A stretch of 64,000 nt of DNA from RUG572 sp964386385 (GTDB lineage: Bacteria; Verrucomicrobiota; Kiritimatiellia; RFP12; UBA1067). Under the pieces are notes generated by a model. That model had not been told where the DNA came from. It made no database searches and was given only the letters and a program-made list of their open reading frames with translations. The stretch lies in assembly GCA_964386385.1 (NCBI GenBank), contig CAYLRN010000002.1, positions 186,001 to 250,000 of the forward strand, written 5' to 3'. How positions within the stretch are numbered: position 1 is the first letter of the stretch; every line of letters starts with the position of its first letter. Shown here piece by piece: positions 17,965 through 26,107 of this stretch. Position numbers and translations under genes: made by a program.

Positions 17965-19824
17965 TCAGTTCTCGTTGGAGTGGAGTCCTCCTGACCCGGC
18001 GCTGAAGACGACGTTGCCGCGCTCCGTGCCGGGGACGAGGCGGGAGCAGTTCCAGATGCAGGCGCCGCAGTGGACGCACTTCTCGCGGTCGAACTTCGGG
18101 ACGCCGCCCGGCTCGTCCGACGGCATGAGCGCCTGGGCGGAGCAGATCTCTATGCAGGTGCGCTCCGTGCACTTCGCGCACAGCCAGGGGTCCTCGAACG
18201 ACACGTGGTCGGCGAATCCCGGCGCGGCCTGCACCTTGCCGCCGATGAGCAGCGCGTCCTGGTGCTGCATGAGAAGTTCGCCGTCGTACGGAATCGCCGG
18301 CCATCCGCATGCGTCCATAACCGCGTCGTGGAGCGGCCTGCGCGCCTTCTCCGCCTCCGCGACGCCCTCGCGCAGCTTCGCCATGTCGCACCTACGCCCG
18401 GCGACGGCCCGCTCGAGCGAAAGCGTCCGCTTCGCCGGCGGAACGCTCCTGAACGGCAGCGCAATGCCGAGCATTCCGCGCAGCCCCTCGCCGGCCATTC
18501 CCCAGAAGAAGGAGCGGTTGAACCCGTTGCGGGCGCCCGTCGCCCTGTCAAGGCGCTTCTGCAGGGCGGATGCGCGGCGGTCGGCCACGTAGCCCGCCTC
18601 GAGGTTCGCCTTGGTGAAGTCCTTTCCTTCGGAGAGCAGCTTCAGGACGGACTTCGCAAGCATCACGCCGGAAGCCCACGCCTCGTCCACGCCCGCGTTC
18701 GCGAGGACGTCCGTCGTCCCGGACCCTTCGCCGATCCGCGCGAAGCCGTCGCCGACGAGAAACGGCTCGCCCTCCACGCCCGACTCCTGCAGGGACTTCG
18801 CGCCCCAGCTGAGCAACTTGCCGCCCTTCACGTGCCGCCATATGTACGGATGCTGCATCCAGTGCTGGAGGTAGCGGTACGTGGTGCGGACGGGGGTGTC
18901 CTGCCACGGCGCGACGAAAATGCCCAGCGAGGCCGTCCTGTTCGGATAGACGTACATGAAGCCGAAGATCTCCGGCTCCGGGAAGCCGAGCGTGTGGACG
19001 ACCGTGCCGGGCGCGAGGTCGCACGAATCGGGAAGCTGCACCACGGCCTTCATGCCGACCGCCCAGTCGTACTGGTGGTGGCCGGCGGGGAGGCCGAACT
19101 TCGCGTCAAGGGCGCGTCCCACCGCGCCGACGGGGCCGTCCGCGACGACCGTCAGCGCGGCCTTGACGTCCATGCCGGGCATGTAGACTCCCTCCGCGGG
19201 CGAACCGTCCTTCTCAACGCCCTGGTCCGCAAGCCTGACGCCGGCCACGCGGTCGCCGTCGAAGATCGGCCCCGCGACGGGCATCCCGGGCATGATCATC
19301 ATTCCGCTTTCCATGACCTTCTGGGAAGCCCACGTCATAAACGAGCCCATGGACATGACGAGGCCACCCTTCTTGTCCATGAACGGCGGAATGAACGGAA
19401 GTTCGCGCGCCTGCCATTCGCCACCCTTCATCACCGCGCCGCCGAGCCTGAAGCAGAGGTCGACGAACCTGGTGGAGGCGGAGCGCTTCGAGCAGCCGAG
19501 ATGGTCGAAGAGGTACGCCGTGCGCTCCTCTCCGACGGCGACGCAGTTCGGGATCTCCTGCGTCAGGTCGACGCCCGGAAAGGAGGCGCGGATTGCGTCG
19601 GCCTTGGTGACGATTCCTGAGACGCCGAATCCGGGGTCGTCCGCGCGCTCGTAGCAGGCGACCTGCAGGGGGCAGCCGGGCATGGCCTTCGACTCGTAGA
19701 GCGGCGAGCCGTCCTCCTTCGTCTTCGCGAGTTCGGGGCCGATCGTCGTGAGGAAGCCGGCGGCGGCCGGCCCGAAGCCGACGACGGCGATGTCGGTCTG
19801 CATTTCCTGTCTGTCCATGCTCAT
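17965..19824 (-). CDS. ETF:quinone oxidoreductase-like flavoprotein with C-terminal ferredoxin domain
   Basis: A 619-residue FAD protein of the FixC/ETF-QO/geranylgeranyl-reductase group. The FAD motif VVGFGPAAAG lies near residue 15, a second FAD segment includes FLVGDGFARIGEGSGTTDVL, and the C-terminus has eight cysteines as C-x2-C-x4-C-x3-C (CAKCTERTCIEIC) and C-x2-C-x2-C-x3-C (CVHCGACIWNC), more than the single-cluster set of classical ETF-QO. It should pass electrons between an electron carrier and membrane quinone. No etfAB is adjacent. The ATG overlaps the stop of the LolD-type gene (ATGA); ATGs at 19818 and 19803 are alternatives. It is the last gene of the ExbB/ExbD cluster. Confidence 0.75.
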   Translation of the reverse strand: MSMDRQEMQTDIAVVGFGPAAAGFLTTIGPELAKTKEDGSPLYESKAMPGCPLQVACYERADDPGFGVSGIVTKADAIRASFPGVDLTQEIPNCVAVGEERTAYLFDHLGCSKRSASTRFVDLCFRLGGAVMKGGEWQARELPFIPPFMDKKGGLVMSMGSFMTWASQKVMESGMMIMPGMPVAGPIFDGDRVAGVRLADQGVEKDGSPAEGVYMPGMDVKAALTVVADGPVGAVGRALDAKFGLPAGHHQYDWAVGMKAVVQLPDSCDLAPGTVVHTLGFPEPEIFGFMYVYPNRTASLGIFVAPWQDTPVRTTYRYLQHWMQHPYIWRHVKGGKLLSWGAKSLQESGVEGEPFLVGDGFARIGEGSGTTDVLANAGVDEAWASGVMLAKSVLKLLSEGKDFTKANLEAGYVADRRASALQKRLDRATGARNGFNRSFFWGMAGEGLRGMLGIALPFRSVPPAKRTLSLERAVAGRRCDMAKLREGVAEAEKARRPLHDAVMDACGWPAIPYDGELLMQHQDALLIGGKVQAAPGFADHVSFEDPWLCAKCTERTCIEICSAQALMPSDEPGGVPKFDREKCVHCGACIWNCSRLVPGTERGNVVFSAGSGGLHSNEN

Positions 19825-20513
19825 TTCCCTTCTTCTTCGGCTACAAGACGTCCGCCGCCAAGCGTCAGTGCGCGGTCGCACGTCGCGGCTGCCGCGGCTG
19901 AATGCGTCACCATCACACAGGCGACGGGAGTCTCGTCGATTGCGAAAAGCAGCTTCAGGATCTCCGCGCCGGTGAGGGCGTCGAGGTTGCCTGTGGGCTC
20001 GTCGGCGAAGACGATGCGCGGGCGGCACATGAGCGCGCGCGCGAGGGCGACGCGCTGCTGCTCGCCGCCGGAGAGCTCTGCCGGAAGGTGTCCGAACCGT
20101 TCCGCAAGCCCGACCCTTGAAAGCAGTTCCTCGGCGCGGGCGCGTGGGCGCGAAACCTTCGCGGCGCCGGTCATCGTGGGAAGCATCACGTTCTCCACGA
20201 CGTCCAGCTCCGGCATGAGGCGGAAACTCTGGAAGACGAAGCCGACCTTCGCGGCGCGAATGCGGTTGCGGCGACGGGCGGCGCCGAAACCGGAAAAGAA
20301 CGGGACGCCGTCGAGGCGCACTTCGCCGGACGCCGGCGCGTCGAGTCCGCCGAGGATGTTGAGGAGCGTCGTCTTCCCGGCGCCGGAGCGTCCGACAATC
20401 GCGACGTGCTCGCCCTCCGCGACGGAGAGCGACACGCCGTTCAGGACGCGGATGGGCTTCTGGCCGGGAATCCTGTATTCCTTTACGACGTCTTCGACTT
20501 CGAGCAGGGCCAT
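19821..20513 (-). CDS. lolD: ABC transporter ATP-binding protein, LolD type
   Basis: The 230-residue ATPase has Walker A GRSGAGKTT, Q-loop, signature LSGGEQQRVALARAL, Walker B RIVFADEPTGNLD and an H-loop His in MVTHSAAAAA. These features are those of the LolD/MacB/FtsE subclass, which works with FtsX-type permeases. With the adjacent LolC/E-type permease it would extract lipoproteins from the inner membrane for transfer to LolA. It lies 10 nt after the permease gene and overlaps the next gene by 4 nt. Confidence 0.85.
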   Translation of the reverse strand: MALLEVEDVVKEYRIPGQKPIRVLNGVSLSVAEGEHVAIVGRSGAGKTTLLNILGGLDAPASGEVRLDGVPFFSGFGAARRRNRIRAAKVGFVFQSFRLMPELDVVENVMLPTMTGAAKVSRPRARAEELLSRVGLAERFGHLPAELSGGEQQRVALARALMCRPRIVFADEPTGNLDALTGAEILKLLFAIDETPVACVMVTHSAAAAATCDRALTLGGGRLVAEEEGK

Positions 20514-20523
20514 TTGCGCGTCC

Positions 20524-21750
20524 TCACTTGTTCAGGGCTTCCACGGGGTTCTTCGAGGCCGCGAGAAACGCGGGGACGATCGAGGCGAGAAGGCCGAAGA
20601 CGTAGACGATCGCGACCACCCACACGACGTCCGATACCACGAGGCGGTACGGAATGGCGTCAAGCCCGTACACCGACTTAGGGAAGACCTCTATCCCGAA
20701 CCGCGCCAGGGCCTCCACCAGGTTCTGGAGATTGGAGAGCACCGCCAGGGCGGCGGCTATTCCAAGCGCCGTGCCCGTCGTGACCTGCACTAGCCCGTGG
20801 ACGACGAACGCGCCCATGATCCGTGCGTTGGGGAAGCCGAGGGCCTTCATCAGCCCTATCTCCGGGGTCTTCTGGACGGTGAGGACGAGCAGGGTGTTCA
20901 TGACGCAGAAGAGCGCGACGACCGTTATCAGCATCAGCAGGAGCGCGGTCATGTTCTTCTCCACGGCGAGCGCGTTGAAGAGTTCCCGGTCGGCCTCGCG
21001 CCACGTCACGAGACGGCAGTACGGCGCGACTTCGGCGATGCGGCCGCAGACCTCGTCGAAGACGGGGCGGTTGGACGGTTCGGCGGTCTTCACGTGGATG
21101 GCGAAGACTCCATGCTCCATTCCCATCAGTTCGCGCATGTTGGCGAGGGAGGCGACGGCGAAGCCGGAGTCGTAGTCTCGCTGGCCGGAAGAGAATATGC
21201 CGGTGACGGTCCACTTCACGGGAAGGAATATCTCGTCGCGGGAGACGAGCGTCTTCGGGGAATAGACCGTGACCTTGTCGCCAGTCCAGACGCCGAGCTG
21301 GCGAGCGAGGTCCACGCCGAGGACGATCGAATCGCCGTCGAGGTCGTATTCGCCCGCCATCGGTCTGCCGATCTTGTACGCGGCGGCGAAGCGGTCGGGG
21401 TCGACGCCGAGGACGATCGGCGTGGAGATGCGACTGCGGTATTCAAGCATGACGCGGGTGTCGATCTCCGGCGTGACGGCCACGACGCCGGGGATGGCGG
21501 CGATTCCGCGCGCAATCTCGTCCTCGCCCTGGATCGCGTTGGCGCGTCCGAAGGGAGTGAGGGAGACGTGCGGCTTGAAGTCGAGGATCTTCTTCTCCCA
21601 GAGGTCGCCGAATCCGGTCATCACGGCGCGGACGACTATGACGACGGCGACGCCCAGAAGAACGCCGAGAACCGAAACGCAGGTGATGACGGAAGTCACG
21701 CTGCGTTTCGGCTTCAGGTATTTCAGCGCCAGGAAAAACGGGAACGGCAT
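20524..21750 (-). CDS. lolC: lipoprotein-releasing ABC permease, LolC/LolE family
   Basis: The 408-residue permease has an N-terminal MPFPFFLALKYLKPKRS segment typical of LolC/E, TM1, a large periplasmic domain (about 45-265) and three C-terminal TMs (from MTALLLMLITVVALFCVMNT) of the FtsX fold. With only one LolC/E-type gene beside lolD, the complex is probably a homodimeric permease, as proposed for LolF-type systems. It starts one base after the toroid gene ends, so expression is tied to the ExbB/ExbD cluster. Confidence 0.85.
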   Translation of the reverse strand: MPFPFFLALKYLKPKRSVTSVITCVSVLGVLLGVAVVIVVRAVMTGFGDLWEKKILDFKPHVSLTPFGRANAIQGEDEIARGIAAIPGVVAVTPEIDTRVMLEYRSRISTPIVLGVDPDRFAAAYKIGRPMAGEYDLDGDSIVLGVDLARQLGVWTGDKVTVYSPKTLVSRDEIFLPVKWTVTGIFSSGQRDYDSGFAVASLANMRELMGMEHGVFAIHVKTAEPSNRPVFDEVCGRIAEVAPYCRLVTWREADRELFNALAVEKNMTALLLMLITVVALFCVMNTLLVLTVQKTPEIGLMKALGFPNARIMGAFVVHGLVQVTTGTALGIAAALAVLSNLQNLVEALARFGIEVFPKSVYGLDAIPYRLVVSDVVWVVAIVYVFGLLASIVPAFLAASKNPVEALNK

Positions 21751-21751
21751 C

Positions 21752-23497
21752 TTAGATGTCGATTGAGACGCCGACTTCGCCGGTCTTGTCCTTCGAGAGG
21801 GCCTCGACGTCGGCCTCGACCTCGGTGGCCTTCAGCGAAGTCGTCGGAAGGTAGCGGTAGTAGACCATCAGCTGGAGCGCGGCGAGACAGGTGCCCATCA
21901 CGTCGTAGTTGTAGTGGTCTCCGTTGACCCAGTGTCCGATCTGGCGGTCCTTGCCGGAGGCGTCTTTCACCGTGACCGGCTCCTTCGTCTTGGGGTCGAC
22001 GACGGTGACGATCGACTTCGGATAGAGGGCTTTCATCTCCTGGTTCCACTTCTTCCAGAGCGTCTGGTTGGCGGGCGTCGCGCCCTTGCTCATTCCGGCC
22101 TGGTACTTGCACTGCGCGGCGTAGTAGGAGTAGTACTGGGAGTTCTCGCCGCCTGACATGTGCTTCTTGTCGAACGTCGGCGTCCAGGACTTCATCACGT
22201 CTAGGGCGTTGACGACTTCGGGGTCCTTGCCGTAGCCGAGAAGCTGCATGGCGAGGCATCCGACGCCGCCGAGGCCGCCGCCGTGGCTGCCGGGGCGGTA
22301 GACGAATCCGGCCTTCTTGTTGTAGTTGCGCGTCTTGAGGCACTTGACGGCCTTCTTGATGCACTCGTCCATGCCCTCGAGATGCAGACCGGCCATCTTG
22401 CCGGCCTTGAGGGCCTGCATGGCCCATCCGCCGAAGGAGATGTCGTCGGGCGCGCCCTCCTTCTGGACGCGGGCCATGTTGTAGTTCCAGCCGCCGGTGG
22501 CGGTCTGCCCGTCGATGATGCGGCGGAGCGTCTTGGCGGCGGCCTCCTTGGCGTTGGGGTTCTTCGTCATGCCGTAGGCCTCGCAGAGGGCGTACGTGCC
22601 GATCAGGAAGCCGTACTCCGAGCCGCCGGCGCCGCGCATGCGGACGTAGGGGGTCTTGCCGTTGTTGTCCTTCTGGAGCTTGCCGCTCTTGTCCTTGACC
22701 TCGTAGACGCTGTTGATCAGGTAGTCGAGGGCCTTCTGGACGGTGGGGCCGAACTCCTTGGAGGCGGGCGTCTCGCCGTGTGCGAGGAACGTGAGGATGG
22801 CGAAGCCGGCGCCGGCCGCCTTGTCCATGCCGCGCGTAAGGCCGAGTTCCTTGTTGGTGCCCCACGAGCCGTCGGGCAGCTGCGTGGCCTTGAGCCAGCG
22901 CAGGGCCTTGAGGACGGCCGCCTCGGTGGCGGCGTCGCCGTACTGGGCGCCGCCGCGGGTCAGGGTGCCGCGGACGCCCGCGCCGCGGGACGTGCCCATG
23001 ACGGACTTCATGGTGACGGGGCTCTTGATGTTGAGCATGGCGTCGACGGAGGCGACCTTGACCGACTGCGGTTCGGCCGTCGGCGCAGGGGTGGCGGCCT
23101 GCGGCATGTCCGAGGGAGCAAGAGTCGGGGTGTCCATCGTGATCTCGACGTCGATGTCCGGCGGCGGCTCGGTCTCCTCCGGGGTCTCGACCTCCTCAAG
23201 CTCGTCGTCCTGCTGCTCCGCCTGGACGATTTCGACCTTGAGTTCTTCGCGGGAGGACGTGCCCATGGAGGTTACGACGACGAGCACGACGCATCCGATC
23301 GTCGGGATGAGCAGGGCGACCAGCGGCGCTATCTGGCGCTGGAGCTCGACCAGCGCGGTCTTGTACTCGCCGGACTGGCGCGACTTGCCCAGACCGACGA
23401 ACATCTTCAGGAGACGCTTGAAATAGCCGTCCTCCTCGTACTTGGACATTTCCTCTTCGAGCTTTTCCTTGGCCTGCTCTTCGTCTATAGTCTCCAT
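21752..23497 (-). CDS. membrane-anchored squalene-cyclase-like toroid protein (TonB-position partner of ExbB/ExbD)
   Basis: 581 residues in TonB-like order: a charged cytoplasmic part (1-55), one transmembrane segment (about 56-77, APLVALLIPTIGCVVLVVV), an acidic Pro/Glu-rich linker (84-150), then a prenyltransferase/squalene-oxidase-type alpha/alpha toroid (about 185-560). QW-type motifs are visible as LKATQLPDGSW and IIDGQTATGGW. The DxDD acid motif of class II cyclases is absent, so binding or scaffolding is likelier than catalysis. TonB's TM histidine is also absent. A good AGGAG site precedes the ATG. Immediate neighbours are two exbD genes and exbB. Energised transport or envelope force transduction is inference. 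Confidence 0.75.
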   Translation of the reverse strand: METIDEEQAKEKLEEEMSKYEEDGYFKRLLKMFVGLGKSRQSGEYKTALVELQRQIAPLVALLIPTIGCVVLVVVTSMGTSSREELKVEIVQAEQQDDELEEVETPEETEPPPDIDVEITMDTPTLAPSDMPQAATPAPTAEPQSVKVASVDAMLNIKSPVTMKSVMGTSRGAGVRGTLTRGGAQYGDAATEAAVLKALRWLKATQLPDGSWGTNKELGLTRGMDKAAGAGFAILTFLAHGETPASKEFGPTVQKALDYLINSVYEVKDKSGKLQKDNNGKTPYVRMRGAGGSEYGFLIGTYALCEAYGMTKNPNAKEAAAKTLRRIIDGQTATGGWNYNMARVQKEGAPDDISFGGWAMQALKAGKMAGLHLEGMDECIKKAVKCLKTRNYNKKAGFVYRPGSHGGGLGGVGCLAMQLLGYGKDPEVVNALDVMKSWTPTFDKKHMSGGENSQYYSYYAAQCKYQAGMSKGATPANQTLWKKWNQEMKALYPKSIVTVVDPKTKEPVTVKDASGKDRQIGHWVNGDHYNYDVMGTCLAALQLMVYYRYLPTTSLKATEVEADVEALSKDKTGEVGVSIDI

Positions 23498-23525
23498 GAC
23501 AGACTCCTAACTCCCGTTCGGCGGG

Positions 23526-23924
23526 TTACATGCTGAAGACCGACACGTTGTACATTCCGTACTTGTTGCACGTGTCCAGGGCGTCCACCAGGAACTTGTG
23601 AGGCGAATCCATCGTGCAGCGCACGAGAATCGTCGCCTTCTTCGAGGTGGAGGAAATCTGCTTGATGTTGCGGTCAAGCTCCTTGACGGAAACGCCGCGT
23701 CCGTTGAAGACGAGGCCGCCGGGGCCGATGTCGATCTTGATCTGGGTGTCGTTGACGTCCTGGTTCTCGGCCGGCGCGGAGTTCGGCGCCGGACGGTTCG
23801 CGTTGAGCTTGGAGAAGATGTCCTCCTGCTTGATTGTGACGACGAAGAAGATCATCAGCTGGAACACGACGTCGATCATCGGCGTCAAGTCCGCCTTCGG
23901 GTTTTCCATTTCTTTGCGTGCCAT
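23526..23924 (-). CDS. exbD: ExbD/TolR-family proton-channel subunit (second copy)
   Basis: 132 residues with the N-terminal LTPMIDVVFQLMIFFVV transmembrane helix; Asp18 matches the essential channel Asp of E. coli ExbD. The periplasmic domain follows (to residue 132). It starts with AAGGAGAAGCGAAG upstream and lies 28 nt before the toroid gene. It differs from the preceding ExbD in the periplasmic half, suggesting an ExbD heterodimer in the ExbB channel. Confidence 0.88.
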   Translation of the reverse strand: MARKEMENPKADLTPMIDVVFQLMIFFVVTIKQEDIFSKLNANRPAPNSAPAENQDVNDTQIKIDIGPGGLVFNGRGVSVKELDRNIKQISSTSKKATILVRCTMDSPHKFLVDALDTCNKYGMYNVSVFSM

Positions 23925-23945
23925 CTTCGCTTCTCCTTCGCCGAC

Positions 23946-24377
23946 CTACTTCTTCTTCGACGCCTTGCGTTCCTGAACGGCCACGAACGAGAGCTTCCAG
24001 ACGCCGCAGGCCGCGCAGATGTTCATCACGCGGGCGACGTCCCTGTGCTTCGTCCTGTAGTCGGCGCGGATCATGCACGGGAACTCCGAGCCGTAGCGGG
24101 CCTTGCGCTCCTTGATCTTCGCGGCGAGCATGGAATCCGTCAAGGTGATGTTCGACAGGGAGACGCGGCCGTTTCGCGCCACGTCGATCGTCAGCTGGGA
24201 GGGCGGCAGTTCCTCCTGCGTCAGCACGATGCCGTGCTTGCCGTCCTCCAGCTTGATCGTCTCGTCCTTGTCGTCGCTCATCTTCAGGGTGACGACGAAG
24301 AAGATGATCAGCTGGAACACGACGTCGATCATCGGCGTCATGTCCAGCGCGGCATCTTCGTTCTTGATTTTAGACAT
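23946..24377 (-). CDS. exbD: ExbD/TolR-family proton-channel subunit (first copy)
   Basis: 143 residues. The helix MTPMIDVVFQLIIFFVVTL holds the channel Asp18, and the periplasmic region is more acidic than that of its paralogue near the membrane (KMSDDKDETIKLED). Its ribosome site, AAAGGAGGTTAGCCC, is the strongest in the cluster. It lies 22 nt after exbB. Confidence 0.88.
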   Translation of the reverse strand: MSKIKNEDAALDMTPMIDVVFQLIIFFVVTLKMSDDKDETIKLEDGKHGIVLTQEELPPSQLTIDVARNGRVSLSNITLTDSMLAAKIKERKARYGSEFPCMIRADYRTKHRDVARVMNICAACGVWKLSFVAVQERKASKKK

Positions 24378-24399
24378 GGGCTAACCTCCTTTGGAGGAA

Positions 24400-25236
24400 T
24401 CAAGCCTGAGCAGCCGGCTCCGCCTCGACTTCGACATGGCGGAGGTCCTTGATGAGTTCCATCGTCAACGCCGTCATGCGGAGGATGAGGCGGTTGGCGT
24501 TGTTGCGGATGGAGTAGAAGAACGTCAGGGCGGGGATGGAGACGACGAGGCCGGCGGCCGTCGTCCAAAGAGCCTGGGAGATGTTGCCGGCGAGGGCGCC
24601 GACGTCCGGAACGCCCGACGCGAGGGTGGCGAAGCACATGATCATGCCCTGCACCGTTCCGAGAAGTCCGAGCGACGGGGCGAGGTTGGAGCAGACGGAA
24701 ATCCAGGTGGCGCGCTGCATCATGCGCTCCACTTCCAGGTCGGCCGCGGCGTCGACGGCTTCGCGGATGACGTCGTAGCCCTCCTCAACGTGCTGGAACG
24801 CGGCCGCGAGGATGTTCGCCATCGCGCTTGGCTCGCTCTCGCAGGCCTTCAGCGCCTTCATCACGTCGCCCTCGACCATCGCGCCCTGGACGTTGTTGAT
24901 GAGAGCCTGGGGCATGAGCTTCTGGGGACGGATCAGGACCCAGCAGTCGACGATGAAGTAGATGGCTGCGGCGCCGTCGCCGAAGAGGGCCGCCCAGAGG
25001 AGGACGCCGAGCGCGCCCGAACCGAAAACGACGGCGAGAAATTCGCTGCCGGCGGACTTCGGCTTGGAGTTCGGGTCGACGGCCTTGCCCTCCGCGTCGA
25101 CGAGGTCGCCGCCGGCCTGCTGCGCCGCGGGGGCCGCGTCCTGCGCCATCGCCACGCCCGCCGCAACCGGCGCTCCCGCCAGTCCGAGCATCATGATCGC
25201 CGCCAACACCGTCTTCTGGAACTTCTTCGTTTTCAT
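24400..25236 (-). CDS. exbB: ExbB/TolQ/MotA-family proton-channel protein with signal peptide
   Basis: The 278-residue protein begins with a signal-peptide-like segment (MKTKKFQKTVLAAIMMLGLA, followed by PVAAGVAMAQ) and an Ala/Gln-rich periplasmic stretch, then three transmembrane helices. The channel-lining motifs are conserved: LAPSLGLLGTVQGMI and ISQALWTTAAGLVVSIPA. ExbB forms the pentameric stator around ExbD and converts proton flow into movement. ATG 25236 was chosen over the longer frame from 25281 because the signal peptide starts there and AAGGA lies 9 nt upstream. Confidence 0.9.
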   Translation of the reverse strand: MKTKKFQKTVLAAIMMLGLAGAPVAAGVAMAQDAAPAAQQAGGDLVDAEGKAVDPNSKPKSAGSEFLAVVFGSGALGVLLWAALFGDGAAAIYFIVDCWVLIRPQKLMPQALINNVQGAMVEGDVMKALKACESEPSAMANILAAAFQHVEEGYDVIREAVDAAADLEVERMMQRATWISVCSNLAPSLGLLGTVQGMIMCFATLASGVPDVGALAGNISQALWTTAAGLVVSIPALTFFYSIRNNANRLILRMTALTMELIKDLRHVEVEAEPAAQA

Positions 25237-25287
25237 TTCATGTTTCCTTGTGGTTAAGTTTTGCAAAGTCAGTCGGTTCAAAATCGC

Positions 25288-26082
25288 TTACATGGACGCC
25301 CAGCGGGAGGACGAATGGCCCTGCTTGAGCTTTGTGCGCATCTGGTCGGCGCGGCCGCTCTGGCCGAGCTTCTCGAAGCACTTGGCGGCCTTGTAGAGGG
25401 CCTCCGGCTGGAGGCGCGCGGCGACCTCGCTGTCGTTGTAGAGCATGACGACGCGGAGATAGCCGTCGGTCAGAGCCTTTTTGACGGCGTCGGGGGAGTC
25501 GCCGCCGGTCTTCTGGAGTATGTCGCCGCGCATGATCAGCGCGGCGCCGCTGGAGAAGCGGTCTCCGCTCCTGGCGGCCTTTTCAAGGGCGCGTTCGAGC
25601 TGGGGGATCTTGTCGGTGGCCAGAAGGGCCTTCCAGTACGCCGGGGCGAGGTCGCCCTTGAAGGCCGCATCGGAATCGGCGGAAATGATCGACTGGCAGG
25701 CCTTGAGGGCCTCCTCCGGCTTGGACACGGCAAGGTAGGCCTCGGCGAGATAGCGGCCGGCGGTCTTGTCCCACTGGAGATGCGCGTATTCCTTGACGAT
25801 CTTAGAGAGGGCGGGAATCGCGGAGGCCCCCTGCCCCTTCTCGACCTGCTCGACGGCCTTGTCGAACGAGGCAGGCTTGTCGATGTCTATCTCGGCCACC
25901 TCGGTCGCCTTGACCTCGACCTCCACCTTGCCCTTCGTGACCCAGTATGACTTGTCGCGGGAACTCCAGCGGATGACGCCCTTCTGGCTGGTTCCGCCCT
26001 CTGTGGTGATCACGCCGGTCACCTCGCCCATGGCCACTGCGGCCGCGAAGACGGCCAGCGCGCTGATAATGCCTTTACGCAT
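25288..26082 (-). CDS. secreted TPR-type protein in ExbB/ExbD cluster
   Basis: 264 residues: a signal peptide (MRKGIISALAVFAAAVAMGE), a small beta-rich module (residues 20-68, VTGVITTEGGTSQKGVIRW) and a helical body with TPR-like A/L patterns such as AGRYLAEAYLAVSKPEEALKA. It is likely periplasmic and may help assemble or recruit the ExbB/ExbD-toroid machinery; this is inferred from position only. It lies 25 nt after the large TPR gene and 51 nt before exbB. Confidence 0.65.
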   Translation of the reverse strand: MRKGIISALAVFAAAVAMGEVTGVITTEGGTSQKGVIRWSSRDKSYWVTKGKVEVEVKATEVAEIDIDKPASFDKAVEQVEKGQGASAIPALSKIVKEYAHLQWDKTAGRYLAEAYLAVSKPEEALKACQSIISADSDAAFKGDLAPAYWKALLATDKIPQLERALEKAARSGDRFSSGAALIMRGDILQKTGGDSPDAVKKALTDGYLRVVMLYNDSEVAARLQPEALYKAAKCFEKLGQSGRADQMRTKLKQGHSSSRWASM

Positions 26083-26107
26083 GAGTTTACTCCTTGAAGT
26101 TGGGTTG

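Noticed and set aside
21752..23497. squalene-hopene cyclase enzyme
   Set aside because: The catalytic DxDD motif is missing and the protein is TM-anchored through a TonB-like linker; only the fold is shared.
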